Positions 1 through 5,722 of a stretch of DNA of 12,538 nucleotides are shown here, in pieces. Within the stretch, counting starts at the first letter, position 1; every line of letters begins with the position of its first letter. The notes below the pieces were generated by a model. That model did not search any database. It was not told the DNA's origin and saw only the letters and a program-made list of their open reading frames with translations. Position numbers and translations under genes: made by a program. The stretch spans positions 1-12,538 of the forward strand of contig JAPOYW010000210.1 of assembly GCA_026706425.1 (NCBI GenBank), given 5' to 3'. The stretch is from Gammaproteobacteria bacterium (GTDB lineage Bacteria > Pseudomonadota > Gammaproteobacteria > Pseudomonadales > Azotimanducaceae).

Positions 1-452
1 GGGCGTCGGGCCGGGCGTCGATACAAGGCCATTCGCGTTTGCGATATATCGTCGGACCAGCCGCGCAGAGGCGTGTAATTACGTGACGTAGTACCTGCGT
101 AGTACGCGTTGGATGCGGTTTGCATTCGCTCCCGGCTCGGGCGGTCGCGGCTTTTCCGAGATCGTCGGGACGCCGTCCGGCTTCCGATGCGCGGTTAGGC
201 GCAAGGGAAGGTCCCGCGTGTCGTGGTTCTGCCGCCTCCCGGCGTCAGGAGTACTCCTGCCAGGTTGGAATTTTCTGCCCTGGCTGCGTCCATCCCAGCG
301 GGAATCTGTGCCGACCGCTCCGTGCCTCCCCGCTGGTGCGCGGTTGAAACTGCTATGTCGCCGGTACCCTTCCGAGCCGCTGATGGGCAGGTCAGGCTAT
401 CCAATTGGCGATGTTATGGTTGACTAACGTTAGCGAGTCAGTCCAGCGGGGG
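1..452. other. Region without a convincing gene
   Basis: I see no supportable gene here. The open frames on the plus strand (for example 113-427) are rich in Arg, Pro, Ser and Cys, lack ribosome binding sites and overlap each other in several frames, as expected of chance frames in GC-rich DNA. Two small structures are visible: an 8-bp direct repeat CGTAGTAC at 87-94 and 98-105 (11-bp period), and a 10-bp palindrome CTAACGTTAG at 424-433, just beyond the 3' end of the minus-strand gene at 453-743. Neither can be assigned a function. Confidence 0.6.
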
Positions 453-743
453 TCAGTCGTCAGGATCTTCGATAACCGGATCCGAGGGCATGTCATTCGG
501 GCTGTGCCACCGATTGACGCAGGCGTCGCCCGCTTCGTTAATCAGCTCTAGCATGTGGTCGCCCGTCGCGGCCTCTATCCGTTCCCGTGCCTCGTCGTCC
601 CGGCGCGTGTCGACAATTGTCGCCCGAACGTCCGCCGTCATCAGCACGAGCTCATAGAGCTTGCCAAAACAGTCCCCCGTCATGTGCGCCTGCACTGGCG
701 TGGCCAGCAATAGATAGGCGATTAGGTAAATGGCGGTGCGCAT
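453..743 (-). CDS. Small secreted protein, unknown function (96 aa)
   Basis: The product starts with a short basic N-terminus and a hydrophobic stretch (about residues 4-17, IYLIAYLLLATPVQA), ending in an AxA-like site (VQA) with likely cleavage after residue 19. This is a Sec signal peptide, so the mature protein of about 77 residues should be periplasmic or secreted. It is acidic, mostly helical in character, ends in an Asp/Pro/Glu-rich tail, and has two cysteines in the mature part (C25 and C75) that could form a disulfide. The ATG at 743 follows a modest GGAA-type ribosome binding site and lies 15 bp after the stop of the 759-965 gene, so the two are probably co-transcribed. I do not recognise the family. 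The signal peptide and operon position make it likely real. Confidence 0.65.
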   Translation of the reverse strand: MRTAIYLIAYLLLATPVQAHMTGDCFGKLYELVLMTADVRATIVDTRRDDEARERIEAATGDHMLELINEAGDACVNRWHSPNDMPSDPVIEDPDD

Positions 744-758
744 TGCAAAGGTTCCGTT

Positions 759-965
759 TCAGTCTTCCGGTAGCCGCTGTTTTTCGCTGTTGTCAGCCCG
801 GATGGCCCGCCTCAACTTCGCGCTGAAGCGGTATTCGTCTTCATCGCACTCCAAGTCCCGTGCCGTCTCGACGAAGCGGGCGCTCGGTTTCTTGTCGTCG
901 GTCATTTTGATGAAATCATCCCACTGGTGTACCATGTACACGGGAGTGGGCACCCACGAGTCCAC
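759..965 (-). CDS. Small acidic hypothetical protein (68 aa)
   Basis: Cytoplasmic, highly charged small protein. The core, about residues 29-50, reads RFVETARDLECDEDEYRF followed by a basic segment AKLRRAIRA. This resembles small alphaproteobacterial proteins of unknown function that share an 'RF-E-AR-L-CDE-E--F---L' pattern; that resemblance is from memory and has not been searched. The frame allows a GTG start at 965 or an internal ATG at 935 (MVHQWDD). Neither has a clear ribosome binding site, so the start is uncertain and the conserved part begins after the ATG. It lies 15 bp upstream of the secreted-protein gene at 453-743 and downstream of the 988-1086 mini-ORF, all on the minus strand, suggesting one small operon. 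No membrane segment or signal peptide is visible. Confidence 0.6.
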   Translation of the reverse strand: MDSWVPTPVYMVHQWDDFIKMTDDKKPSARFVETARDLECDEDEYRFSAKLRRAIRADNSEKQRLPED

Positions 966-987
966 AAGACCCGCGGGCGCCAGTCCA

Positions 988-1086
988 CTACAGGAGCAGC
1001 GGGAAGGGACTGTAACCGCCCCGACGGCGGTTTCCTAACCCACCCTCTCGCCGCCCCTGGAATGCCTGAGACTGTCTCTCAGTCAT
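988..1086 (-). CDS. Possible 32-aa mini-ORF with very strong SD
   Basis: On the minus strand an almost ideal Shine-Dalgarno AAGGAGGT lies 7 bases before an ATG (complement of 1084-1086). The frame runs for 32 codons to a TAG and gives a basic, Arg/Gly-rich peptide (MTERQSQAFQGRREGG...SPFPLLL). It ends 22 bp before the GTG of the 759-965 gene, so it could be a leader peptide for the downstream small genes, a tiny gene of its own, or a chance SD. A hairpin (1014-1032) lies inside it and a longer hairpin (1108-1135) lies just before its SD. The strong SD is the only good evidence; the peptide is not recognised. Confidence 0.3.
   Translation of the reverse strand: MTERQSQAFQGRREGGLGNRRRGGYSPFPLLL
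1014..1032. terminator. Small GC-rich hairpin
   Basis: AACCGCC (1014-1020) and GGCGGTT (1026-1032) form a perfect 7-bp stem with a 5-base loop, followed on the plus strand by TTTCCT-type sequence. It could weaken transcription in either direction between the winged-helix gene and the two small genes downstream, but neither side has a true T-tract. Confidence 0.3.
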
Positions 1087-1107
1087 TCGTGCGACCTCCT
1101 TTCTGCT

Positions 1108-1135
1108 GCTGTCGTGAGCTGCAACTCATGACAGC
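1108..1135. other. 11-bp stem-loop before the strong SD
   Basis: GCTGTCGTGAG (1108-1118) pairs with CTCATGACAGC (1125-1135) around a 6-base loop, with one G-T position. In the minus-strand direction it follows the stop of the winged-helix gene (1147) by about 10 bases and sits just before the AAGGAGGT of the mini-ORF. It could be a 3'-end or processing structure, or part of control of the small genes that follow. There is no T-tract, so it is not a classical terminator. Confidence 0.4.
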
Positions 1136-1146
1136 GGTTCGATCCG

Positions 1147-1632
1147 TTAGAGAATGCTCTCTACCGGGTCCTCGATATGACCCGCCCCGTTCGGGGCGGA
1201 TCGCGACTCTGGACCGGCCGGTGCTTCGGCGCTGGCCGGTTCTTTATTCTGTGAAGGCGGAACTCTCCAGTTCCGGCCGTGCTTCTCGACCAGACCCTGA
1301 CTCTTCAATCTCGACAAGTGCATTCCCACGCTTGTCACGCTCCTGACAGTCCCTCTGGACTTCAGTTCGGCGACAACTTGAGCGGAATGTATTCCGACCG
1401 AATTCGCACCCTGCACGATCTCGTAGATTTCCACCGCACTGTCGGATGGGCTGTTAGCCTTCTGCTGCTGTCCGTCGTGCAGCGCAATAACAGAGTTAAT
1501 GGCCTCTACCTGCGCGTACGCCTCTTCGTAGGACGCTTTCGTATCCTCGTAGCGAGTTTTCGCCCTCGAATAGGCCAGCCTAGCCTTATTGAGCAGTTCG
1601 GTTAGGCGGTCTCTGAAGCCGTCGTCTTCCAT
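1147..1632 (-). CDS. Coiled-coil/winged-helix putative DNA-binding protein (161 aa)
   Basis: The N-terminal third (about residues 5-52) is a charged helical segment, RDRLTELLNKARLAYSRAK and onward, with heptad-like spacing: a probable coiled coil. A short linker leads to a winged helix-turn-helix-like domain at about 64-124 (AVEIYEIVQ, then IHSAQVVAELKSRG, then a recognition-helix-like VTSVGMHLSRLKSQGLVEK, then wing residues HGRNWRV). The last 35 residues are Pro/Ala/Ser-rich and coincide with strong DNA inverted repeats (CCGCCCC/GGGGCGG at 1182-1199), so the tail may be extra sequence. The ATG at 1632 follows GGGACAATGTC, an acceptable ribosome binding site. It lies only about 110 bp from the left end of the insertion sequence. 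A regulator role, perhaps for the small genes downstream, is inference from fold and position. Confidence 0.65.
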   Translation of the reverse strand: MEDDGFRDRLTELLNKARLAYSRAKTRYEDTKASYEEAYAQVEAINSVIALHDGQQQKANSPSDSAVEIYEIVQGANSVGIHSAQVVAELKSRGTVRSVTSVGMHLSRLKSQGLVEKHGRNWRVPPSQNKEPASAEAPAGPESRSAPNGAGHIEDPVESIL

Positions 1633-1741
1633 GACATTGTCCCGAAAATGACTGTTTCGGAGGCGAGTCTACAAGTCTGTAGTCCGAGAGTCGACACCCT
1701 GAAGGCCTGCCATCCTAGGGTGCAATCACGGTTGGTGTAAT

Positions 1742-1764
1742 GGGGATTACAAAGAAAGGTTGAC
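1742..1764 (+). repeat. Left terminal inverted repeat of IS1595-type element
   Basis: 23 bp identical to the reverse complement of 4244-4266; it starts GGGGATTACAAAGAAAG and ends TTGAC. Beyond this the two ends diverge at once. The first passenger gene starts 29 bp further in. Confidence 0.93.
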
Positions 1765-1793
1765 GCCAGCCGGGGATTCGCCATGATCCCGGG

Positions 1794-2447
1794 ATGCTCA
1801 GAAAAATCATCATCCCTGCTGCGATCACTATTACAGCAGCTGTCATCGATCGGCTGGACATAGGCCCTGTGGCGGATTGGGTGCCGGATTGGGTTCTCGG
1901 CGGTCTTTGGTGGGCCGCCATCACGGCGGCGTTTTATGAGCTCGGGCCAGACGTGAAACGCAGCCTCAAGAACCTGTTTGGCAGGGGTGGTGCGCACCAT
2001 CAGGTAGTGCTCCAAGAGCACGTCGGCGTGGCTGATGCAGTCTCGACTGCGGGGTTTAGCGATTTCGACCTGTCGATCGAAGAGGCTATCGATCATTGGG
2101 TTGAGACGGCGGCTCACTCCTTCGATTGTCAACCGCTCGCTGAACAAGCTGCTTTCAAGGTGCTCCACGAGGCAATGTGTGCCGGGCGACTGGCTGTCAT
2201 CGGTCAGAAAGGCGAGACGGCACCCTTGAAGAGAATCAGTCGGCGCCAATGCAAGAAGCTCCACCGCATCGAAGTGACGACGCCCCACGGTATGCGGTTC
2301 CATCTTGTCGATCAGGCAACAAAGGAGAGGGCGCCCGGCGAGTACACAAACGCCCTCGGATTCAGTGGCCTGCGCGTCCGTAGCCGGGACCTTTATGCGC
2401 TGTGGCCCCGCAACCGGCAGCCAGCGAAGATGACCGATGGCCGCTGA
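1794..2447 (+). CDS. Passenger gene 1: two-helix membrane protein, unknown function (217 aa)
   Basis: The N-terminus holds two hydrophobic segments, about residues 4-18 (KIIIPAAITITAAVI) and 34-50 (VLGGLWWAAITAAFYEL), predicted to form a helical hairpin in the inner membrane. A basic stretch (VKRSLKNLFGRGG) follows, then a soluble domain of about 150 residues, rich in His and basic residues, ending RSRDLYALWPRNRQPAK. I do not recognise the soluble domain. The ATG lies 29 bp inside the left inverted repeat with only a weak GGGA-type ribosome binding site. Codon use is regular, and the opposite-strand open frame over the same region (1602-2642) looks like a shadow. As the first gene inside the element it travels with the IS; its role, possibly fitness or defence cargo, is unknown. 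Confidence 0.65.
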   Translation: MLRKIIIPAAITITAAVIDRLDIGPVADWVPDWVLGGLWWAAITAAFYELGPDVKRSLKNLFGRGGAHHQVVLQEHVGVADAVSTAGFSDFDLSIEEAIDHWVETAAHSFDCQPLAEQAAFKVLHEAMCAGRLAVIGQKGETAPLKRISRRQCKKLHRIEVTTPHGMRFHLVDQATKERAPGEYTNALGFSGLRVRSRDLYALWPRNRQPAKMTDGR

Positions 2448-2455
2448 CCGTCTAA

Positions 2456-2502
2456 GGTTCGATTCGCCAAACGAACCACGCGTGCAACCCATGCCGGGTT
2501 GC
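2456..2502 (+). terminator. Two hairpins in series after passenger gene 1
   Basis: GGTTCG (2456-2461) pairs with CGAACC (2472-2477), and GCAACCC (2484-2490) pairs with GGGTTGC (2496-2502), giving 6-bp and 7-bp stems starting 9 bp after the stop codon. No T-run follows, so any termination would be weak. The GGTTCGATTC inside resembles a tRNA T-arm, but no acceptor or anticodon stems can be built. Confidence 0.35.
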
Positions 2503-2617
2503 CCGCTCAATACAACACCGACTCTCGGAAACAGGCGGGGTCCACTCACGCGTGGTCGTTTGGCGACACGGCCCGGCGCTCGCCGGTGCCGCCAAGGGAC
2601 CACCGGGAGAGCGGATC

Positions 2618-3001
2618 GTGCGAACCATCCTGCTATTGCCACTTCTGGCGCTGCTGCCAGCCTGCGCCAGCATCGTCGAGGGCACCGACCAGCAAATCAC
2701 TGTTTCGTCGAAGCCGTCAGAGGCACTCTGCGAACTCATCAGGGAGGGCGGGCAGATCGGCATCGTCAACCCGACGCCTGGCACCATCACGGTGAGCAAG
2801 AGCGCCCAGGACATCACCGTCAAGTGCATGAAGGAGGGTTGGGGCGAAGGCGTCCAGGTCCTCTCCGCGGACTTCGAGTCCATGACGTGGGGCAACGCCA
2901 TTTTCGGCGGGATTATCGGGCTGGCCGTCGATGCGGGATCCGGCGCGATGCACCTGTACCAGCCATCGGTGATGGTCGTGCTGCCACCGCTGGAGGAATG
3001 A
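2618..3001 (+). CDS. Passenger gene 2: small lipoprotein (127 aa)
   Basis: I chose the GTG at 2618 because GGGAGAG lies a normal distance before it and the protein then begins directly with a signal peptide, VRTILLLPLLALLPAC. The LLPAC lipobox puts the lipidated cysteine at residue 16. The mature part, about 112 residues, is beta-rich and opens CASIVEGTDQQITVSSKPS, continues with a TPGTITVSKSAQDITVKC segment, and has a Gly-rich C-terminal stretch (GNAIFGGIIGLAVDAGSGAM) that may contact a membrane. This layout is familiar from short conserved alphaproteobacterial lipoproteins of unknown function with a PEGA-like sheet; that is family memory, not a search. It likely sits in the outer membrane or periplasm. 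It is followed at once by a strong hairpin (3008-3039). Being carried inside an IS is its unusual feature. Confidence 0.8.
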   Translation: MRTILLLPLLALLPACASIVEGTDQQITVSSKPSEALCELIREGGQIGIVNPTPGTITVSKSAQDITVKCMKEGWGEGVQVLSADFESMTWGNAIFGGIIGLAVDAGSGAMHLYQPSVMVVLPPLEE

Positions 3002-3007
3002 ACGGAA

Positions 3008-3039
3008 GACGCCCCGCCTCGGTACCGAAGCGGGGCGTC
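3008..3039 (+). terminator. Strong hairpin terminator candidate after lipoprotein gene
   Basis: GACGCCCCGC (3008-3017) pairs perfectly with GCGGGGCGTC (3030-3039), and the intervening bases contain a further palindrome TCGGTACCGA. It starts 6 bp after the lipoprotein stop. There is no T-tract after it (AAGCCAAG), so it may act as a Rho-assisted terminator or a 3'-end stabiliser. Confidence 0.6.
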
Positions 3040-3106
3040 AAGCCAAGCGAACCACCACAGGCGGCTCTAATGCACATGCAGCCGCAGGATAGCAACGGGG
3101 GATGCC

Positions 3107-3319
3107 ATGACTAGAGGCGTCCCCATCCTCGATCCGAAGCGTGACTTGAAGGGCGCGACGCCCGAGAAGCTGGCGCGGGCGCTGTTCCGCCGGACGAAGC
3201 CGCTAGACCCCGAATCCCGATCCCGACGAAAGCCCGTTCGGGGCGATCAGGTCACGATGGAGGAGTCGACGACCGACGAGGCGGGCAACCGTGTCCCGCA
3301 TCTGCGCAAGCGTTCCTGA
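3107..3319 (+). CDS. Passenger gene 3: small basic protein (70 aa)
   Basis: The ATG at 3107 follows GGGGGATGCC, a good ribosome binding site. The product is hydrophilic and strongly basic; the N-terminal half reads TRGVPILDPKRDLKGATPEKLARALFRR, which looks like real coding sequence with a probable amphipathic helix (PEKLARALFRR). The last 39 codons lie antisense to the 3' end of the transposase gene, a tail-to-tail overlap of 117 bp (3203-3319). Similar short 'ILDPK-DLKGATPE-LARAL' proteins are, to my recollection, found elsewhere in alphaproteobacteria, which would argue that it is a genuine gene. No fold or function is recognised; it might be nucleic-acid binding by charge alone. Confidence 0.55.
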   Translation: MTRGVPILDPKRDLKGATPEKLARALFRRTKPLDPESRSRRKPVRGDQVTMEESTTDEAGNRVPHLRKRS

Positions 3320-4195
3320 CTGGCGGATGTTGTGCTTGCCGGCGAACTCGGAGACGTACCGTTGAAGGTGCTTGGGGCTGATCTTGTGGAACGTGCCCTT
3401 GTGGGCGCGCTTGAGCATGGCCCAGAACGACTCGATCCCGTTGGTGTGGGCCATGTCGCGGACATACTCGCTGACGCTGTGCTTGACGCTCTCGTGGTCG
3501 AAGGGGATGCCCTCGTAGGCCGCTGCGTCGTCGGTGAACACCGTGGAGCCTTCCTCCGCGCTCTCCGCGACGAACTCGTGCAGCGTGGCCTTGTCGGTCG
3601 CCTCGACGACCTCTGCACGTACCTGATTGCTGGTCCGGCATTTCGCGCCGACAACCGCGACCTTGCCGACCGCGCCCCGGCCAGCGCCTTCCCGCGCCAG
3701 CTCCCGGCGCTGCGCGTTGCTCATGTTGCGGCGCTTCCCGCCGAAGTAGGTTTCGTCCACTTCCACCGGGCCGTCAAACGGGTCGTCGGCCCCGCCATCG
3801 TCGCCCCACGCTTCGCGGATACGGTGGAGCATGAACCACGATGTCGGCTGGCTCACGCCGATGTCGCGCTGAAGCTTCATGCTCGACACAGATTTCAGGC
3901 TGGTCAGGCACAGGTAGATCGCAATCGCCCACTTCCGAAGCGGAATCTTCGACGCCTGCATCGCCGTGTTCGTCTTGACCGAGAAGTAGCTGCGGCAGTC
4001 GGTGCACCAGTACGGCATCTTCTTGTGGCTGGCTTCCCGCGTCTTGAGCGAACCGCATTTCGGACAGTGGCGGCCGTTGGGCCAGATCACCGATTCGAAC
4101 CACTCGGAAGCCGCTTGCTCGGTCGGGAACATGTCCATCAGTTCCACGATCGTCATGCCTTCGCGGTAGGACTTTCCGGGTGCTCTGTAGGCCAT
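3203..4195 (-). CDS. IS1595-family (ISXO2-like) transposase
   Basis: Catalyses transposition of the element. An N-terminal zinc ribbon has CPKC at residues 44-47 and CTDC at 64-67. A helical region follows (about 84-130, KWAIAIYLCLTSLKSVSS then the SQPTSWFMLHRIREAW helix-turn-helix-like part). The RNase-H-type catalytic domain shows the first Asp in PVEVDETYFGGK (D147), the second in VFTDDAAAY (D222), and the third acidic residue in HTNGIESFWAMLKR (E255, with N252 and K262 as in the family's DD-E/N-K signature). At 330 residues it is full length with no frameshift, so it is probably active. The ATG at 4195 follows AGGAG at a normal distance. Its end overlaps passenger gene 3 from the opposite strand. 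Its ribosome binding site lies in a hairpin (4201-4219). Confidence 0.93.
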   Translation of the reverse strand: MAYRAPGKSYREGMTIVELMDMFPTEQAASEWFESVIWPNGRHCPKCGSLKTREASHKKMPYWCTDCRSYFSVKTNTAMQASKIPLRKWAIAIYLCLTSLKSVSSMKLQRDIGVSQPTSWFMLHRIREAWGDDGGADDPFDGPVEVDETYFGGKRRNMSNAQRRELAREGAGRGAVGKVAVVGAKCRTSNQVRAEVVEATDKATLHEFVAESAEEGSTVFTDDAAAYEGIPFDHESVKHSVSEYVRDMAHTNGIESFWAMLKRAHKGTFHKISPKHLQRYVSEFAGKHNIRQSGTLAQMRDTVARLVGRRLLHRDLIAPNGLSSGSGFGV

Positions 4196-4200
4196 TTGTC

Positions 4201-4219
4201 TCTCCTAACAACTAGGAGA
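4201..4219 (-). promoter_or_regulatory. Hairpin enclosing the transposase ribosome binding site
   Basis: On the minus strand TCTCCTA, a 5-base loop and TAGGAGA form a perfect 7-bp stem, and the second arm contains the AGGAG that serves the transposase ATG at 4195. In an mRNA covering both arms the ribosome binding site would be paired. Hiding the transposase start in this way is a known means by which insertion sequences limit expression from outside transcription. The folding is seen; the control is inference. Confidence 0.6.
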
Positions 4220-4243
4220 AATATAGGGATTGGAGGCGCGATT

Positions 4244-4266
4244 GTCAACCTTTCTTTGTAATCCCC
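4244..4266 (-). repeat. Right terminal inverted repeat of IS1595-type element
   Basis: Perfect 23-bp reverse complement of 1742-1764, ending CTTTGTAATCCCC at the outer edge. The next unknown ORF starts 7 bp outside it. Confidence 0.93.
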
Positions 4267-4272
4267 GACAAA

Positions 4273-5664
4273 TTGGGCTATGGCGTTCTGGAGCACAAGA
4301 CGACCAAGCGCCGAGAGCGCCATGTCGACCATTTGAGACTTAGCCAGCAGGCCGTGATCGATGAGGCGTTCTGGTCCGAGCTGCCGTGGGGGGCATGGTC
4401 GGGGTTTGCCGTCAACGGGGAGGGCAACGTCCGACATGTGCTTCGGAGTTGGGAGGGCTATGACGGCGAGCCGAAACCGTCGTGGGACGAGGTCAGGGAA
4501 TGGACCTTGCTATTCGAGCTGGAGCATGGCGCGGAGATACTGCTCGGCGAAGAGGACGGAATTGATCAGCATGCCCGCCGCGGATCCGGGCGGGCATTGG
4601 CGGAACCGCACACGCACAGCCTTTCCGGATCGGCCGCTGTCGACGTCGACGGAGGGTTGACAAGGATGGCGGCCCTCAACCACCTGAAGGCTGTTTCGTC
4701 GGATGCCGGGGTGGTGTTCCCTGCCGCGACCATGCTGACCGCGGATGGCGTCGTTGAGTTCTGGACGCCGCCGGAGGTAGACGAGTTGGTGACCGCAGTG
4801 GCGGGCAGAAAGAACGCTGTGGAGAGCGCCCGCAACGTGATGAGGAGCGACCTTAGAAAGATCGCACTCACGATGCAGGACGTGTCTGGCGGCAAGGCCG
4901 CCACCGCTTCGCGCGAGGAGAAGGTCAGCGGCCGGGTCGCGGCGTTCGACAGGATCTTCGATCGGCTGGCGGGCGACAACGTGTTCACGACGTTCGGCCG
5001 AGCGTTGTCATTAGTTGAAAACGCGACCCTCTTGCCGCGTGACTTAGGCCGCGCCCAGGCGCGGCTGACGCACATGTTGGAGGCGATCGCCACCGGCCGG
5101 CAAAAGCGCCTGAAGGGCGCACTCACCCAGCAGGCAATCGACAACTGGGCCGCCTGCGTCGACATGGACAAGGCGCTGGCCGAAGTGGCAAAGCAGTGCG
5201 CTCTCGGCACCATCGAGATCGAGCGGGCCACGTCGATCGACAGCGCGAAAGCCGCCTACGACGTCGCTGCAGCGGCCGTCACGGCCGTCACGGCCGCCAA
5301 CACGCCGCACTGGCAGGTTGGAGGCACGACCATCCCGCAATCGCACCCAGCAGGCCACCAGGACGCCGGCAGCAAGGGATCCGTCACAATCCGCGCCCAT
5401 CATCCCGCCGGCAAGGCGATCGAGGGCAAGGCGGCGATCCGCGGTTTCCCGATGGTGCGCAGCAAGGCGACCGGGAAGCCCCTGAAGGCCGTCTCGCGGA
5501 TCAGCGTGCCATCCGACGACAGCAACGCCCACGAGGTGTTGGTCACGCTCGATCAGGAAGTGACCGAGGATGCGCATGTCACCGTGTCGGCCCGGAATCT
5601 CTGCGGGCCTTCCGAGATCACGGTGCTGCTGAGGCCTGCAAAGACTCCCGTCAATCCGGCATGA
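4273..5664 (+). CDS. Uncharacterised 463-aa protein, start possibly truncated by the IS
   Basis: A long frame with regular codon use but no family I recognise. Residues about 24-95 form a Trp-rich region (AFWSELPWGAWSGFAV, then SWDEVREWTLLFELEHG). Residues about 168-345 are largely helical, including likely coiled-coil stretches (DELVTAVAGRKNAVESARN; AQARLTHMLEAIATGRQKR). Residues about 368-455 are beta-rich and Ig-like in pattern (GSVTIRAHH; HEVLVTLDQEVTEDAHVTVSA). No signal peptide or membrane helix is seen. The TTG at 4273 lies 7 bp outside the IS with no ribosome binding site, and the frame stays open backward through the inverted repeat. The true start may be GTG 4354, or the original 5' end may have been lost. 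A phage- or surface-structure role is possible from the domain style but unproven. The metallopeptidase-like lipoprotein follows 58 bp later. Confidence 0.7.
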   Translation: MGYGVLEHKTTKRRERHVDHLRLSQQAVIDEAFWSELPWGAWSGFAVNGEGNVRHVLRSWEGYDGEPKPSWDEVREWTLLFELEHGAEILLGEEDGIDQHARRGSGRALAEPHTHSLSGSAAVDVDGGLTRMAALNHLKAVSSDAGVVFPAATMLTADGVVEFWTPPEVDELVTAVAGRKNAVESARNVMRSDLRKIALTMQDVSGGKAATASREEKVSGRVAAFDRIFDRLAGDNVFTTFGRALSLVENATLLPRDLGRAQARLTHMLEAIATGRQKRLKGALTQQAIDNWAACVDMDKALAEVAKQCALGTIEIERATSIDSAKAAYDVAAAAVTAVTAANTPHWQVGGTTIPQSHPAGHQDAGSKGSVTIRAHHPAGKAIEGKAAIRGFPMVRSKATGKPLKAVSRISVPSDDSNAHEVLVTLDQEVTEDAHVTVSARNLCGPSEITVLLRPAKTPVNPA

Positions 5665-5722
5665 GCAGACCGTCGTCTACAATGGCGGGAGCCCGACCTG
5701 ACGCCGTGGACGGAGAGACGTC

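Larger units (their letters stand above)
1742..4266. mobile_element. IS1595-family insertion sequence with passenger genes (2,525 bp)
   Basis: A perfect 23-bp inverted repeat bounds this segment (1742-1764 and 4244-4266), beginning GGGGATTACAAAG at each outer end. Inside lie an intact IS1595/ISXO2-type transposase on the minus strand, starting about 50 bp from the right repeat, and three plus-strand passenger genes (membrane protein, lipoprotein, small basic protein). IS1595-family members are known to vary in length and some carry passenger genes. The family normally makes an 8-bp target duplication, but the flanking octamers here (1734-1741 GGTGTAAT and 4267-4274 GACAAATT) do not match, so one flank has probably been rearranged since insertion. 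Boundaries are well supported because identity stops exactly at both outer ends. Confidence 0.92.

Noticed and set aside
113..427. 104-aa open frame on the plus strand
   Set aside because: No ribosome binding site, Cys/Arg/Pro-rich composition and overlap with equally long frames on both strands; no coding signal.
1734..1751. TGTAAT-GGGG-ATTACA palindrome across the left IS end as evidence of a second element end
   Set aside because: The outer half matches only six bases of the inverted repeat in reverse and continues with unrelated sequence; chance or target preference is simpler.
2451..2500. tRNA-like T-arm sequence GGTTCGATTC
   Set aside because: No acceptor, D or anticodon stems can be built around it; the bases form simple hairpins instead.
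1602..2642. 346-aa open frame on the minus strand
   Set aside because: It runs antisense through passenger gene 1 and across the left inverted repeat into the winged-helix gene. Composition is Arg/Pro-rich and there is no ribosome binding site; it is a shadow.
3332..4261. 309-aa open frame on the plus strand
   Set aside because: It is the antisense shadow of the transposase gene, whose catalytic and zinc motifs are unambiguous.
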